A stretch of 64,000 nt of DNA from Pygmaiobacter massiliensis (GTDB lineage: Bacteria; Bacillota; Clostridia; Oscillospirales; Ruminococcaceae), in assembly GCA_022778585.1 (NCBI GenBank), contig JALFTI010000024.1:1-64000 (forward strand), in the 5' to 3' direction. The notes beneath the pieces are model-generated. The model did not search any database. It was not told where the DNA came from and saw only the letters and a program-made list of their open reading frames with translations. The translations under genes were made by a program, and so were the position numbers. Position 1 is the first letter of the stretch, and each line of letters starts with the position of its first letter. Of the stretch, positions 26,302 to 34,886 are shown piece by piece.

Positions 26302-26961
26302 ATGAGCTGGCTGGATCGACTGGAACGCAAATACGGCAATCTGGGCATCCCGAATTTAATGACCACTGTGGTGGCAGGCATGGCGCTGGTTTTTGTCTGT
26401 GATCTTTTGTTTCCGCGGGCACAGTTGACTTCCTATTTGTATTTTTCCCCCACGGCCATTCTGCACGGACAGGTATGGCGGGTCATTACCTTTATTTTTC
26501 TGCCGCCCGATTCAAGCCTGCTGTTCATGGTGTTTGCGCTGTATTTGTATTACTTTATTGGAACCAGCCTGGAGCGGGAGTGGGGCAGCTTCCGGTTTAC
26601 GGTGTATTACTTGGTAGGCATATTGGGCAATATTTTGGCTGGGTTTGTTACAGGCGGAGCGACCAACAGCTTTTTGAACCTGTCGCTCTTCTTTGCATTT
26701 GCGGCGGTGTACCCCAACATGCAGCTGCTTTTGTTCTTTCTCATTCCGATCAAAATTAAATACCTGGCTATCTTCGACGGCGTAATCTATGCCTATGCGT
26801 TTTTGGTGGGAAATCTGTCGGTTAAGGCGGCTATTGTGGCATCCTTGGCAAATTTTCTGTTATTTTTTGGTCCGGGTGTCATCAGCCGAATCCAGGCTAA
26901 TATACGCTATAGTCGGCAGCGTCAGGCCTGGCGGGATGCAAACCGCAGAGATCGTTGGTAA
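26302..26961 (+). CDS. Rhomboid-like integral membrane protein without the catalytic serine
   Basis: 219 aa with about six membrane helices and a basic C-terminal tail (RYSRQRQAWRDANRRDRW). GQVWRVITFIFLP and the TSLEREWGSFRFTVYYLVGILGNILAG stretch are typical of rhomboid/Der1-like folds. The helix-4 position that should read GxSG or GASG reads GGATNSFLNLS, and no matching His is obvious, so it is probably an inactive pseudoprotease. Monocistronic with a strong terminator. Confidence 0.78.
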   Translation: MSWLDRLERKYGNLGIPNLMTTVVAGMALVFVCDLLFPRAQLTSYLYFSPTAILHGQVWRVITFIFLPPDSSLLFMVFALYLYYFIGTSLEREWGSFRFTVYYLVGILGNILAGFVTGGATNSFLNLSLFFAFAAVYPNMQLLLFFLIPIKIKYLAIFDGVIYAYAFLVGNLSVKAAIVASLANFLLFFGPGVISRIQANIRYSRQRQAWRDANRRDRW

Positions 26962-26981
26962 AAATATAAGTTCTATTTTGG

Positions 26982-27016
26982 AAAAAGACGGCGGATTTGT
27001 ATTCCTCCGTCTTTTT
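26982..27016 (+). terminator. Terminator
   Basis: Stem aaaaagacgg / ccgtcttttt just after the rhomboid-like gene. The downstream EamA gene starts only 50 bases later. Confidence 0.75.
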
Positions 27017-27065
27017 ATACAGGTTGGTTTGGCAAACCAGCCGCCGTAAAGGGAAGAGGGATAAC

Positions 27066-27479
27066 ATGTGGGCGTTTTTTGCGGTGCTTTCGGCGGTATT
27101 CGCAGCATTAACCTCCATTCTGGCAAAGGTGGGAATTGCGGGGATTCATTCCAACCTGGCTGTGGCTATTCGCACCGTTGTAGTGCTGGCTATGGCCTGG
27201 GGTATGGTGTTTATCACCAATACGCAGGGCGGCATTTCCCAAATTAGTAAAAACAGCTGGCTGTTTTTAATTCTTTCCGGGCTGGCAACGGGGGCTTCCT
27301 GGCTGTGCTATTATAAAGCACTGCAGCTGGGCAAAGCGTCCCAAGTGGTTGCCATTGATAAACTGAGCGTAGTAATTACTTTGGTGCTGGCTTTTGTTTT
27401 TCTGCATGAAAAAATTACAGTGCGCTCGGCGGTGGGAAGTTTGTTTATGACAGTGGGGGCCTTACTTATGGTGCTGTAA
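27066..27479 (+). CDS. Single-domain EamA/DMT family transporter
   Basis: 137 aa from ATG 27066 after GGAAGAGGG. It has five predicted helices and only one EamA repeat, about half the usual 280-300 aa, so it must dimerise like small multidrug resistance proteins. LSGLATGASWLCYYKALQLGKASQVVAIDKLSVVIT is the standard EamA signature. Single-repeat members are common in clostridia; the substrate is unknown. Confidence 0.87.
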   Translation: MWAFFAVLSAVFAALTSILAKVGIAGIHSNLAVAIRTVVVLAMAWGMVFITNTQGGISQISKNSWLFLILSGLATGASWLCYYKALQLGKASQVVAIDKLSVVITLVLAFVFLHEKITVRSAVGSLFMTVGALLMVL

Positions 27480-27602
27480 ACTGGTTTTGCATACAGAAAG
27501 CTAATTTGTTTTGCGCAAAATGTTTTGGTACAATGAAAACAGAGTAAAAGCAGCAGGAGACTTTTGCGAATGCGGTGGTTCAAGCGGAAAGGAGTGCCTG
27601 GA

Positions 27603-28645
27603 ATGAAACTGGATGGATACAAACAACAGATGATGGAAGACCGGGTTAGGCTGCTCAAGTGCGACAGCCCCAGTGGCTACACCCAGAAGGTGCTGGAAAT
27701 GACATGCAGCATTGCACAGTAGCTGGGGTACCAGACAAAGATTTCCCGGCGGGGCAGTTTAGCCATTCTGCTGCCGGGGCAGGATGAAAGCCGCACGGTT
27801 GCCTGCTATGCACATATGGACACATTGGGCCTGATGGTGAGCAGCGTTACCGACAAAGGCGAGCTTTTGTTTTCACCGGTAGGCCTTCCGGTTCTTCCCA
27901 CGCTGGACGGTGAATACTGCCGCATTTATACACGGGATGGAAAGATGTATACCGGTACGGTGCTTTCCTGTTCTCCGGCTTACCATGTTCAGCTGGATTC
28001 AGGCACCCGCGTGCGGGACGAAGAAAATATGTATATTCGGCTGGATATGCCGGTTTATTCCAAACAGGATGTGGACAGGCTGGGGGGGTGCGCTGCGGTG
28101 ATATGGTTGCCATTGATCCGAAAACCACCATTACACCATCGAGGTACATTAAGTCCCGTTTTTTGGATGACAAAGCCAGCGTTGCTATTCTGATTACCTT
28201 ACTGCGTGCGGCAAAGGAACAGGGTGTAAAACCGGCTTTTCATACCTGGCTTGTATTTACGGTGTATGAAGAGGTGTGCTCTGGCGGCGCATGGCAGCCG
28301 GAAGAACTGGATGAGTTTTTGATTGTGGATATGGGGTGTGTTGGTCCTAAGCTTAGCTGTACGGAACAGATGGTGTCGATTTGTGCGAAAGACCATGAGG
28401 GTCCCTATGACTGGGAAATGACCACCCGTCTGGTAAGCCTAGCGCAGAAGCATGGTCTTGATTTTGCAGTGGATGTATATCCGCGGTACGGTTCCGATGC
28501 GGCGGTGGCCTGGCGGGCAGGCTGTGACGCACCAGGCGCGTTGATTGGTACCGGTGTGCATGCTTCTCATGGAATGGAGCGTACCCATCAGGACGGGATG
28601 ATGAACACCCTGAAGCTGGCGGCCCTTTACCTGGGGATGGAATAA
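27603..28645 (+). pseudogene. M42 family metallopeptidase, interrupted by a TAG and a frameshift
   Basis: Reading from ATG 27603 (after AAAGGAG), codon 40 is TAG (27720-27722). The same frame continues to about 28085, where the G run at 28082-28088 shifts the rest into another frame that ends at 28645. Joined, the product would be about 347 aa, normal for M42 aminopeptidases. Metal and catalytic residues survive: AHMDTLG, FLDDKAS, YEEVCSGGA, IVDMG and VHASHGMERTH. The shift needs one added or two removed G residues to restore LGVRCGDMVAIDP. It is either a recent pseudogene or, for the shift, a sequence error. Confidence 0.82.
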
Positions 28646-28660
28646 AAGTTTGTGTTTTTT

Positions 28661-28689
28661 TTGACAGATTGCCAGTTTTTGTGTATCAT
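28661..28689 (+). promoter_or_regulatory. Promoter of the flavodiiron protein gene
   Basis: TTGACA (28661-28666) and TATCAT (28684-28689) are 17 bp apart. TTGACA is mirrored by TGTCAA at 28689-28694, which could be half of an operator. Confidence 0.8.
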
Positions 28690-28769
28690 GTCAAGGGAAA
28701 GAATATCCGCCGCAATTTGCGCTCCAGATTCGCCAGAGCGGCTGTGCCGGGCAAGAGAGGGGATTTTGT

Positions 28770-29921
28770 ATGATTACACAAGATATTTTTTATTTGGGAG
28801 TCGATGATAAAACCATTGACCTGTTTGAAGGACAGTACCTGGTGCCCAACGGCATCTCTTATAACTCCTACCTGATTTTGGACGAAAAAGCCGCGGTGCT
28901 GGACACAGTGGATGCCCGCAAAACGGAGGAATATCTGGCCAAGCTGGAACAAGCGCTTGGCGGCCGTACGCCGGATTATTTGGTGGTACACCATGTGGAG
29001 CCGGACCACGCCTCCAGCATTCAGGCAGTGGTGGAAAAATACCCTTCGGTGCAGTTGGTGGCCAGTGCAAAAGCACTGCAAATGCTGCCCCAATATTTTG
29101 AATCGCTGGATCTTTCCGGGGCAATTGCCGTGAAAGACGGGGATGTGCTGCAGTTGGGCCGCCATAGTTTAACTTTTATGGCTGCGCCTATGGTGCACTG
29201 GCCGGAAGTGATGGTGAGCTATGAGCCCACTTCGAAAACTTTGTTCAGTGCAGATGGCTTTGGCAAGTTTGGCGCGTTGGACACTCAGGAAGAATGGGAC
29301 TGTGAAGCCCGACGCTATTACTTTAACATTGTGGGAAAATTTGGCCCGCAGGTGCAGGCGCTGCTAAAGAAGGCAGCCAGTTTGCAGATTGAACGAATCT
29401 GTCCTTTGCATGGCCCCATTCTGGAAGAAAACCTGGGTCATTATCTAAACCTTTATGATATCTGGAGTCGGTACGAGCCGGAGACCGATGGTGTGTTTAT
29501 TGCTTATGCATCGCTGCATGGTAATACGGCAAAGGCAGCCCAAAAGCTGGCCGATATTTTAAAGCAGAAGGGCTGTGCACAGGTGGAAATGGCAGATCTG
29601 GCTCGCTCGGATATGGCAGAGGCTTTGGAAAATGCATTCCGGTACAGCAAAGTGGTGCTGGCTGCTTCTTCTTACAATGGCGGGGTTATGCCCTTTATGG
29701 AAGATCTGCTTCATCATCTTGCTGCAAAAAACTATCAAAAAAGACGGGTGGGGCTTGTGGAAAACGGGTCGTTTGGCCCCTGTGCCAACCGCACCATGCA
29801 GCAGCTTTTGTCTGGCATGAAAGAAATTGATTTGGTAGAGCCAGCGGTTACCATTCGTGGGGCTGTAAAAGAAAGCGACATTCCTGCGCTGGAGGCCTTG
29901 GCCGACGCGCTGCTGGCCTGA
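28770..29921 (+). CDS. Flavodiiron protein (A-type flavoprotein, FprA-like)
   Basis: 383 aa. The N-terminal metallo-beta-lactamase-like domain has the diiron ligands HHVEPDH near residue 74, APMVHWPEVM, SADGFGKFG and CPLHGPIL. The C-terminal part from about residue 245 is a flavodoxin domain (VFIAYASLHGNTAKAA binds FMN). There is no rubredoxin tail. These cytoplasmic enzymes reduce O2 or NO to protect strict anaerobes. AGAGAGGGG precedes the ATG. It is a single gene with a clear promoter and terminator; the electron donor is not adjacent. Confidence 0.95.
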   Translation: MITQDIFYLGVDDKTIDLFEGQYLVPNGISYNSYLILDEKAAVLDTVDARKTEEYLAKLEQALGGRTPDYLVVHHVEPDHASSIQAVVEKYPSVQLVASAKALQMLPQYFESLDLSGAIAVKDGDVLQLGRHSLTFMAAPMVHWPEVMVSYEPTSKTLFSADGFGKFGALDTQEEWDCEARRYYFNIVGKFGPQVQALLKKAASLQIERICPLHGPILEENLGHYLNLYDIWSRYEPETDGVFIAYASLHGNTAKAAQKLADILKQKGCAQVEMADLARSDMAEALENAFRYSKVVLAASSYNGGVMPFMEDLLHHLAAKNYQKRRVGLVENGSFGPCANRTMQQLLSGMKEIDLVEPAVTIRGAVKESDIPALEALADALLA

Positions 29922-29935
29922 TTGGGGCTTAAAAT

Positions 29936-29968
29936 AAAACGCTTCGGGTATTGCCCGAAGCGTTTTTT
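29936..29968. terminator. Terminator
   Basis: Stem aaaacgcttcggg / cccgaagcgtttt with a 5-base loop and T run. Confidence 0.88.
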
Positions 29969-30086
29969 ATTGAAGGGAAGTAAGAATATAGCTGCAAAAA
30001 AGCCTTTAAGCAGCATAAGCTGCAGCCTGAAAAACAAAAAACGGTTTTGCCGCAAACGCCTGTTGTTTTTCGGTAAAAGGTACAGC

Positions 30087-31328
30087 TTACTTTTTGGCTT
30101 TTGTTTGTGTTTTTTTATTGTGGTCTGCTGCAGGCGGTGTTCCATTACAGCGCGGCGAAGGGGCCAGGTACAGCTTTTCCTCTGGTATGGATTTGGCTTT
30201 CAGTCTGCGGTAGGTATTTTCTCGCAGCAGCGCATACAGCACCGAGGCGGTGGGAACCATCAATAGCATTCCCCAAATGCCAAACAGGCCGCCGCCCAGT
30301 GTAACGGCTGCCAACACCCACATAGCGGGAAGTCCAATTGAACTGCCCACCACCCGCGGGTAGATCAGGTTACCTTCCACCTGCTGCAAAATTAAAAACA
30401 AAATAACAAAGGTAACTGCCTGGAACGGGTTTTGAACCAGCATGAGCAGCGCGCCCAAAAAACACCCAACAAAAGCGCCAACCACCGGAATAAGCGCCGT
30501 AATGGCAATTACAACCGCCACCAGCAAAGCGTATGGCAGCCGCAGAAGGCTCATGCTTACAAAAAACATGACGCTTAAAATAATAGCTTCCAGACACTGG
30601 CCGGAAATAAAGCTGGAAAAGACGCGGCTGGACAGACGAGCCACATGCAGCGTGTTTTCTGCTACGGTTTCGCTGCACCAGGCATATAACAGCTTTTTAA
30701 ACTGCACGCCAAGTTTTTCTCTGCCCAAAAGCAGATAAATAGCAAAAATAACCGCCACAAAAAAATTGACAAGTCCGCTTACCACACCGGAAGCAATGCT
30801 GACGGTGGAACCTAAAATATTTCCGACAGTGCCGTTAGCCAGCAAAGAGCGGGCGGTATCGATCAGGTCTGGCAGGGAACTGCCGGAATGGAACAGGGCA
30901 TTTAGGTCCTCCTCCAGCGAAGGAAACCATTCAGCCAATTGGTCGGCCCAGTTCTCCAGGCGCGCAAAAAAACCAGGCATTCCTTCCAGCAAAATGCTCA
31001 CGGTGCTTTGCAGCTCGGGAATAACCACCCGAAATACGCCGGTCAACACCAGCAGCATTGCTATGGCAGTGGTCAGCAGGCTCAGTGCCCGGGCCAGTGT
31101 GGGACGCTTTTTCCAGCCGGGGGCGGAAAAAAGCACCCGCTCAATGGCCGATTGGGGCACACTTATCACAAACGCCAGTGCACCGCCCAGCAAAAACGGC
31201 ATGAGCAGCGAGAAAATCCACCCCAAAAGCCATAGCATGAGCTGATGATTCATAAGGGCCCAGGCAAATAAAATACTACCGCATAAAATGCCCAGAATGG
31301 TTTTTACGGTTTTGCGGTCCAACTGCAT
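30087..31328 (-). CDS. AI-2E family transporter (PerM/YdbI-like)
   Basis: 413 aa from ATG 31328, preceded by AGAGGAACC; the longer frame has no ribosome site. Eight or so helices, with the family pattern in the C-terminal half (LPYALLVAVVIAITALIPVVGAFVG and VEGNLIYPRVVGSSIGLPAMWVL). Members act as Na+/H+ antiporters or export the autoinducer AI-2; which applies here is not known. The C-terminal tail is basic. It is transcribed away from the next reverse gene group after a gap of about 210 bases. Confidence 0.9.
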   Translation of the reverse strand: MQLDRKTVKTILGILCGSILFAWALMNHQLMLWLLGWIFSLLMPFLLGGALAFVISVPQSAIERVLFSAPGWKKRPTLARALSLLTTAIAMLLVLTGVFRVVIPELQSTVSILLEGMPGFFARLENWADQLAEWFPSLEEDLNALFHSGSSLPDLIDTARSLLANGTVGNILGSTVSIASGVVSGLVNFFVAVIFAIYLLLGREKLGVQFKKLLYAWCSETVAENTLHVARLSSRVFSSFISGQCLEAIILSVMFFVSMSLLRLPYALLVAVVIAITALIPVVGAFVGCFLGALLMLVQNPFQAVTFVILFLILQQVEGNLIYPRVVGSSIGLPAMWVLAAVTLGGGLFGIWGMLLMVPTASVLYALLRENTYRRLKAKSIPEEKLYLAPSPRCNGTPPAADHNKKTQTKAKK

Positions 31329-31539
31329 AATGGTTCCTCTTTCTAAAAACTTGAAACATGGCAGCCTGTGTGCGAAAGCTGCGTACAAAATAAAATGGAT
31401 TAAAAATAAACGCTTGCAGCATGGGTTAGTGCATAGAACAACTGAAAGATTTATATAACCCAAACTGACTGTGCGTGCCTTTATAGGGGCTAATTTTTGA
31501 GATAAATTTTGGGCAAAGCCAATCTTTTTAACCCAATTT

Positions 31540-32253
31540 TTAAGACCTGGTGCTCGTTTTCCGTTTCCGGAAAGCGCGGTCCGCGAAAAGCAGGGCCAAA
31601 CACCCGCTAAGTACCAGCGACAAGATCAAGATAGCGCAGTTGCGAAAAAACGCCTGCGGCAAAATTAAAATAACCGGGTCTTGAGCGGGGTTAAACACCC
31701 AGTTTTCCTTGCCGGGGAAAAATAAATGATGAAAAATTACAAAAGCCCGTTCAAAATCAACAGCGGCCAGCGCGCCTACCAATACAAATACTCCTCCTAA
31801 TCCGCAGGCGGCCCAAAAGCCAGGGCCGCGGCCAAGCAAAAGGCTGCAGGAAAGGTTGTGTTTGCGGCAAAATAGGTAGGCGATAAGAAGGACTGCACAG
31901 CTGAAAGCTAACACCCTCAAGTCCAAAAGAAACAGACGGCGGCAATCGGCAAAATGCGAAGCGCCTTCGCTGGAAAAGCTGAGCACACCAGCCGAAAAAC
32001 TGTCGCTTAATCCCAGGCAGTAGTCCATGACCTCGTCGTAAGCGGTTTTGATCTGCGAAAATGTTAATCCGCTTTGTTCGGTTAGGTGGAGGGGCTCAAT
32101 CTGCAGATAGTACAAGGGGCGGAAAACAAGCGGCACAGCAACCGAGCCGCTAAGCAAAACCAAAGCCAGAAGCAGCGCGAAAAAACAGCACAGCATTTTA
32201 CCAGTCCGATTAGAAGGTTTAGAAGATGAAGGATAAGCAGATTTTGTATTCAT
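31540..32253 (-). CDS. TIGR01906 family integral membrane protein
   Basis: 237 aa with four hydrophobic helices (about residues 20-45, 112-132, 140-165, 205-228). Residues 165-200 carry DFERAFVIFHHLFFPGKENWVFNPAQDPVILILPQAFF, matching the conserved TIGR01906 signature, and residues 50-90 the extracytoplasmic loop with YDEVMDYC. The function of the family is unknown. Its start overlaps the stop of the upstream gene by 4 bp (ATGA), showing translational coupling. Confidence 0.87.
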   Translation of the reverse strand: MNTKSAYPSSSKPSNRTGKMLCCFFALLLALVLLSGSVAVPLVFRPLYYLQIEPLHLTEQSGLTFSQIKTAYDEVMDYCLGLSDSFSAGVLSFSSEGASHFADCRRLFLLDLRVLAFSCAVLLIAYLFCRKHNLSCSLLLGRGPGFWAACGLGGVFVLVGALAAVDFERAFVIFHHLFFPGKENWVFNPAQDPVILILPQAFFRNCAILILSLVLSGCLALLFADRAFRKRKTSTRS

Positions 32254-32876
32254 GGTTCCCCTTTTGTTGTTGTCCCGGCCGCCGCACTAAAAACAATCAG
32301 CAGCTGGGAAGGAAGATAAAAAAGCCAAATATAAACCCCTGCCCAATAAACGATGCACCGCGGCAGAAAATTTCCCAGATTGGAAAGAGCCACACAGATG
32401 TCGCATAAGCAAAAAAGCCAAAGCCCGTTGCTGAAAAGGCGGCCGCCTGGCTGGTTTCGGCAGCCCATGCTTTGACAGGCATTGAGAAAAAGCTGGCTGA
32501 AATACACACAACTAAACCGCGCAAGCAAGCTTACAGTGGGCAAAAAACAAATGCCAATGGCTGCCAAACACCGTATGGGCCAGAAGGTGCGTCCGGTTTT
32601 TTGCCACAAAAAAACCAAATATATGCCCTGTACCACACAAAAACAGGCAATCCCTACTATATAAATTCCGTTGGGATTTAACAGAAAACTATCGGCCAGT
32701 ACGGTGAAAAAAAGGGCAGTTGTTAAAAGGCGTGCGGTACGGTTTGGGGGATTTGTAAAAGATAATAAAAAACACAGCCAAATAGCAAGATATTTAACCG
32801 TCCGGCTCAGGTTTTGCTTGCCGCAAAGATCCAAAACGCCCAGCACAAGATAAAGCAAGGTAACAATCCATACCAA
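32250..32876 (-). CDS. YhhN/lysoplasmalogenase-like membrane protein
   Basis: At least 208 aa with about seven to eight helices. ARLLTTALFFTVLADSFLL and LFCLCDICVALSN resemble the two acidic helices of the YhhN (TMEM86) family, which cleave the vinyl ether of lysoplasmalogens; plasmalogens occur in clostridia. The listed start is TTG 32876, with only a weak site before it. The frame stays open upstream to an in-frame ATT at 32960 that sits eight bases after a perfect AGGGAGG, so 28 more residues may be translated. It is coupled to the TIGR01906 gene. Confidence 0.65.
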   Translation of the reverse strand: MVWIVTLLYLVLGVLDLCGKQNLSRTVKYLAIWLCFLLSFTNPPNRTARLLTTALFFTVLADSFLLNPNGIYIVGIACFCVVQGIYLVFLWQKTGRTFWPIRCLAAIGICFLPTVSLLARFSCVYFSQLFLNACQSMGCRNQPGGRLFSNGLWLFCLCDICVALSNLGNFLPRCIVYWAGVYIWLFYLPSQLLIVFSAAAGTTTKGEP

Positions 32877-33131
32877 AACCTGCCGCCGGTCAGCCCAATA
32901 GAGTGTTGCCGGAAACTTGTGTTTTTTGTTACCAGTTTGCCCCGGTTCTTTTTTCAGAATAGCACAAACCTCCCTTTGTCACAACAGGTCTGCCATAAAA
33001 ACGCCGAACCGCATAGAAGTCTCGTTTTAAAAGCGCAAATATACCATAAAAAAGCCAAACGGTTTGGGTGAAATGGCCTGTGAAACTTTTGTAAAACCAA
33101 GCTGGTATATGCCTGCAAAAGGCCGCTAAGA

Positions 33132-33160
33132 TTGATTTTTCCCCGTTTTTCGTATATGAT
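33132..33160 (+). promoter_or_regulatory. Promoter of the rpe operon
   Basis: TTGATT (33132-33137) and TATGAT (33155-33160) are 17 bp apart. The transcript would start just before a strong leader hairpin at 33183-33214. Confidence 0.75.
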
Positions 33161-33182
33161 AGTATTACTTATGGGATAAAAG

Positions 33183-33214
33183 ACCATGCACCGGTGCGTA
33201 CTGCCGGTGCATGG
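33183..33214 (+). promoter_or_regulatory. Leader hairpin before rpe
   Basis: Perfect 12-bp stem accatgcaccgg / ccggtgcatggt with an 8-base loop, ending just upstream of the GGAAAGG ribosome site of rpe. There is no T run. It may stabilise the message or act as a regulatory leader. Confidence 0.5.
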
Positions 33215-33230
33215 TGGAAAGGTGTTTTTT

Positions 33231-33878
33231 ATGGCAATCGTATCCCCTTCTCTGCTCTCGGCAGATTTTGCCCATCTTCAGGCGGATTGCCGCCGAGTTT
33301 TGGAGGCCGGGGCAGAATTTCTGCATTTTGATGTAATGGACGGGCATTTTGTGCCCAATATCAGTTTTGGTGCGCCGGTTTTGAAAAGCATCAGCCGGGC
33401 GGTTTGTGCTTTTTATGATGTTCACCTGATGTTGACCGACCCGTTGCAGTATGTGGATAGCTTTGCAAAAGCCGGTGCTTCTTTAATTTCTTTTCATATG
33501 GAGTCCAACAGCCCGGTTGGTGAAACGATTGATGCCATTCATGCGGCCGGCTGCAAGGCAGGGCTGGTATTAAAACCGGCTACACCGGCGCAGGAGGTAT
33601 TTCAATGGCTGAACCAGGTAGAGCTAGTGCTGGTTATGAGCGTAGAGCCCGGTTTTAGCGGACAAAGCTTTTTACCTAGTGCACTGTCCAAGCTGAGAGA
33701 GATTCGCAAACAGGCGGATCAGGTAAACCCGGGCCTTTTATTGGAGGTAGACGGCGGGGTGGGACGCGCCACTGCCCCGGCCTGCTGTGAGGCGGGCGCC
33801 AATGTATTGGTGGCGGGAAGTGCTGTATTCGGCGCGCAAGATCCCGCTGCCGAAGTGGCTTTTCTGCGCGGTTTGTAA
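33231..33878 (+). CDS. rpe: Ribulose-phosphate 3-epimerase
   Basis: 215 aa from ATG 33231. The TIM barrel motifs SPSLLSADF, HFDVMDGHFVPN, VHLMLTDP, SVEPGFSGQSF and EVDGGV include the metal-binding His and catalytic Asp residues. It interconverts ribulose 5-phosphate and xylulose 5-phosphate in the pentose phosphate pathway. It is the first gene of a probable operon with the Rnf-like module that begins 39 bases downstream; the functional link is unclear. Confidence 0.97.
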   Translation: MAIVSPSLLSADFAHLQADCRRVLEAGAEFLHFDVMDGHFVPNISFGAPVLKSISRAVCAFYDVHLMLTDPLQYVDSFAKAGASLISFHMESNSPVGETIDAIHAAGCKAGLVLKPATPAQEVFQWLNQVELVLVMSVEPGFSGQSFLPSALSKLREIRKQADQVNPGLLLEVDGGVGRATAPACCEAGANVLVAGSAVFGAQDPAAEVAFLRGL

Positions 33879-33917
33879 AAATAATTGTGCGGTTTGGCCG
33901 GAAAGGGTCACATTTTT

Positions 33918-34886
33918 ATGAAGGAAACCAATAAAAAACAAACATTGCGCCATAAAGATTATGCGGCGAATACCGAGGTGCTTTTTGCCTTGTTTCCGCT
34001 TTTGTTTATGGCGGTATATTTGTATGGCCCGCGGCCGCTGGGCTTAGTGCTGGCCGCGCTTATTACAGCGCGGCTGTGTGATTGGGCTACCTGTAAACTG
34101 CGGCGGCTGCCCTATGACCGTACCGAAAACAGCTCCGTTGTGAGCGCGGTAATTTTAACCCTTATGCTGCCGGCCTCGGTGCCGTATGGGCTGGTGGTTT
34201 TTGCGGTTGCAGTGGCAGTGCTGATTGGCAAACAGGTGTTTGGCGGGTGTGACCAATACCCGTTTGACCCGGCCGCATTGGGATATGCCGCAGCGGCGGT
34301 GAGCTGGCCGCAGAAGCTGGCCTATTACCCTGAACCGTTTGCGCAGCTGCCTTTATTTGATGCATCTTCGGTCAGCCTTTCGCAGGCGGCGGCAACTGCT
34401 ATGAAACAGGGGGGTGTGCCCAATATTTCGCTGCTTGACCTTATTTTGGGCAGCTATGCTGGGCCTATGGGGGCCACCTGCTGCCTGGTAATCTGTGCGT
34501 CGGCTATTTTCCTTTTGGTGCGCCGGCGCATCAGCTTCGAACTGCCGGTGGCTTTTTTGGCCGCCTGTGCGGTGGCAAGCTTGTTCTTTCCGCGGTTAAC
34601 TACTGCCGGTCCATTGGAGCTTTTGCGGTACGAGCTGCTTTCGGGCGGGGTGTTGTTTGGCAGTGTATTTTTGCTGTGCAACCCTACAACCGCGCCCAAA
34701 AACCGCACGGCCCGGGTGCTGTATGGCCTTTTGTGCGGATTTTTGACCATGATGTACCGGTTTTATGGATCGTATGAACTGGGGGTCTGCTTTGCTGTGC
34801 TGCTGGCGAATGCTTTCAGCGGCTGGCTGGACCGCATTTGTACCCGGCCGGGCGGCTTGCTGAAAAGGAAGGTGAATGAATCGTGA
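33918..34886 (+). CDS. RnfD-like membrane flavoprotein subunit
   Basis: 322 aa from ATG 33918 after AAAGGG. About nine to ten helices; YDRTENSSVVSAVILTLMLPASVPYG and GGCDQYPFDPAALGYAA are Rnf/Nqr subunit D/B signatures. The SYAGPMGATCC loop matches the position where a threonine carries covalently bound FMN. Known complexes move electrons between ferredoxin and NAD while pumping Na+ or H+. Here the gene is followed only by E- and A-like subunits, with no B, C or G. Its stop overlaps the next start by 4 bp. Confidence 0.9.
   Translation: MKETNKKQTLRHKDYAANTEVLFALFPLLFMAVYLYGPRPLGLVLAALITARLCDWATCKLRRLPYDRTENSSVVSAVILTLMLPASVPYGLVVFAVAVAVLIGKQVFGGCDQYPFDPAALGYAAAAVSWPQKLAYYPEPFAQLPLFDASSVSLSQAAATAMKQGGVPNISLLDLILGSYAGPMGATCCLVICASAIFLLVRRRISFELPVAFLAACAVASLFFPRLTTAGPLELLRYELLSGGVLFGSVFLLCNPTTAPKNRTARVLYGLLCGFLTMMYRFYGSYELGVCFAVLLANAFSGWLDRICTRPGGLLKRKVNES

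Noticed and set aside
27720-27722. Amber readthrough as pyrrolysine in the M42 peptidase
   Set aside because: The same gene also has a frameshift, the position is not catalytic, and no pyrrolysine genes are visible in the window.
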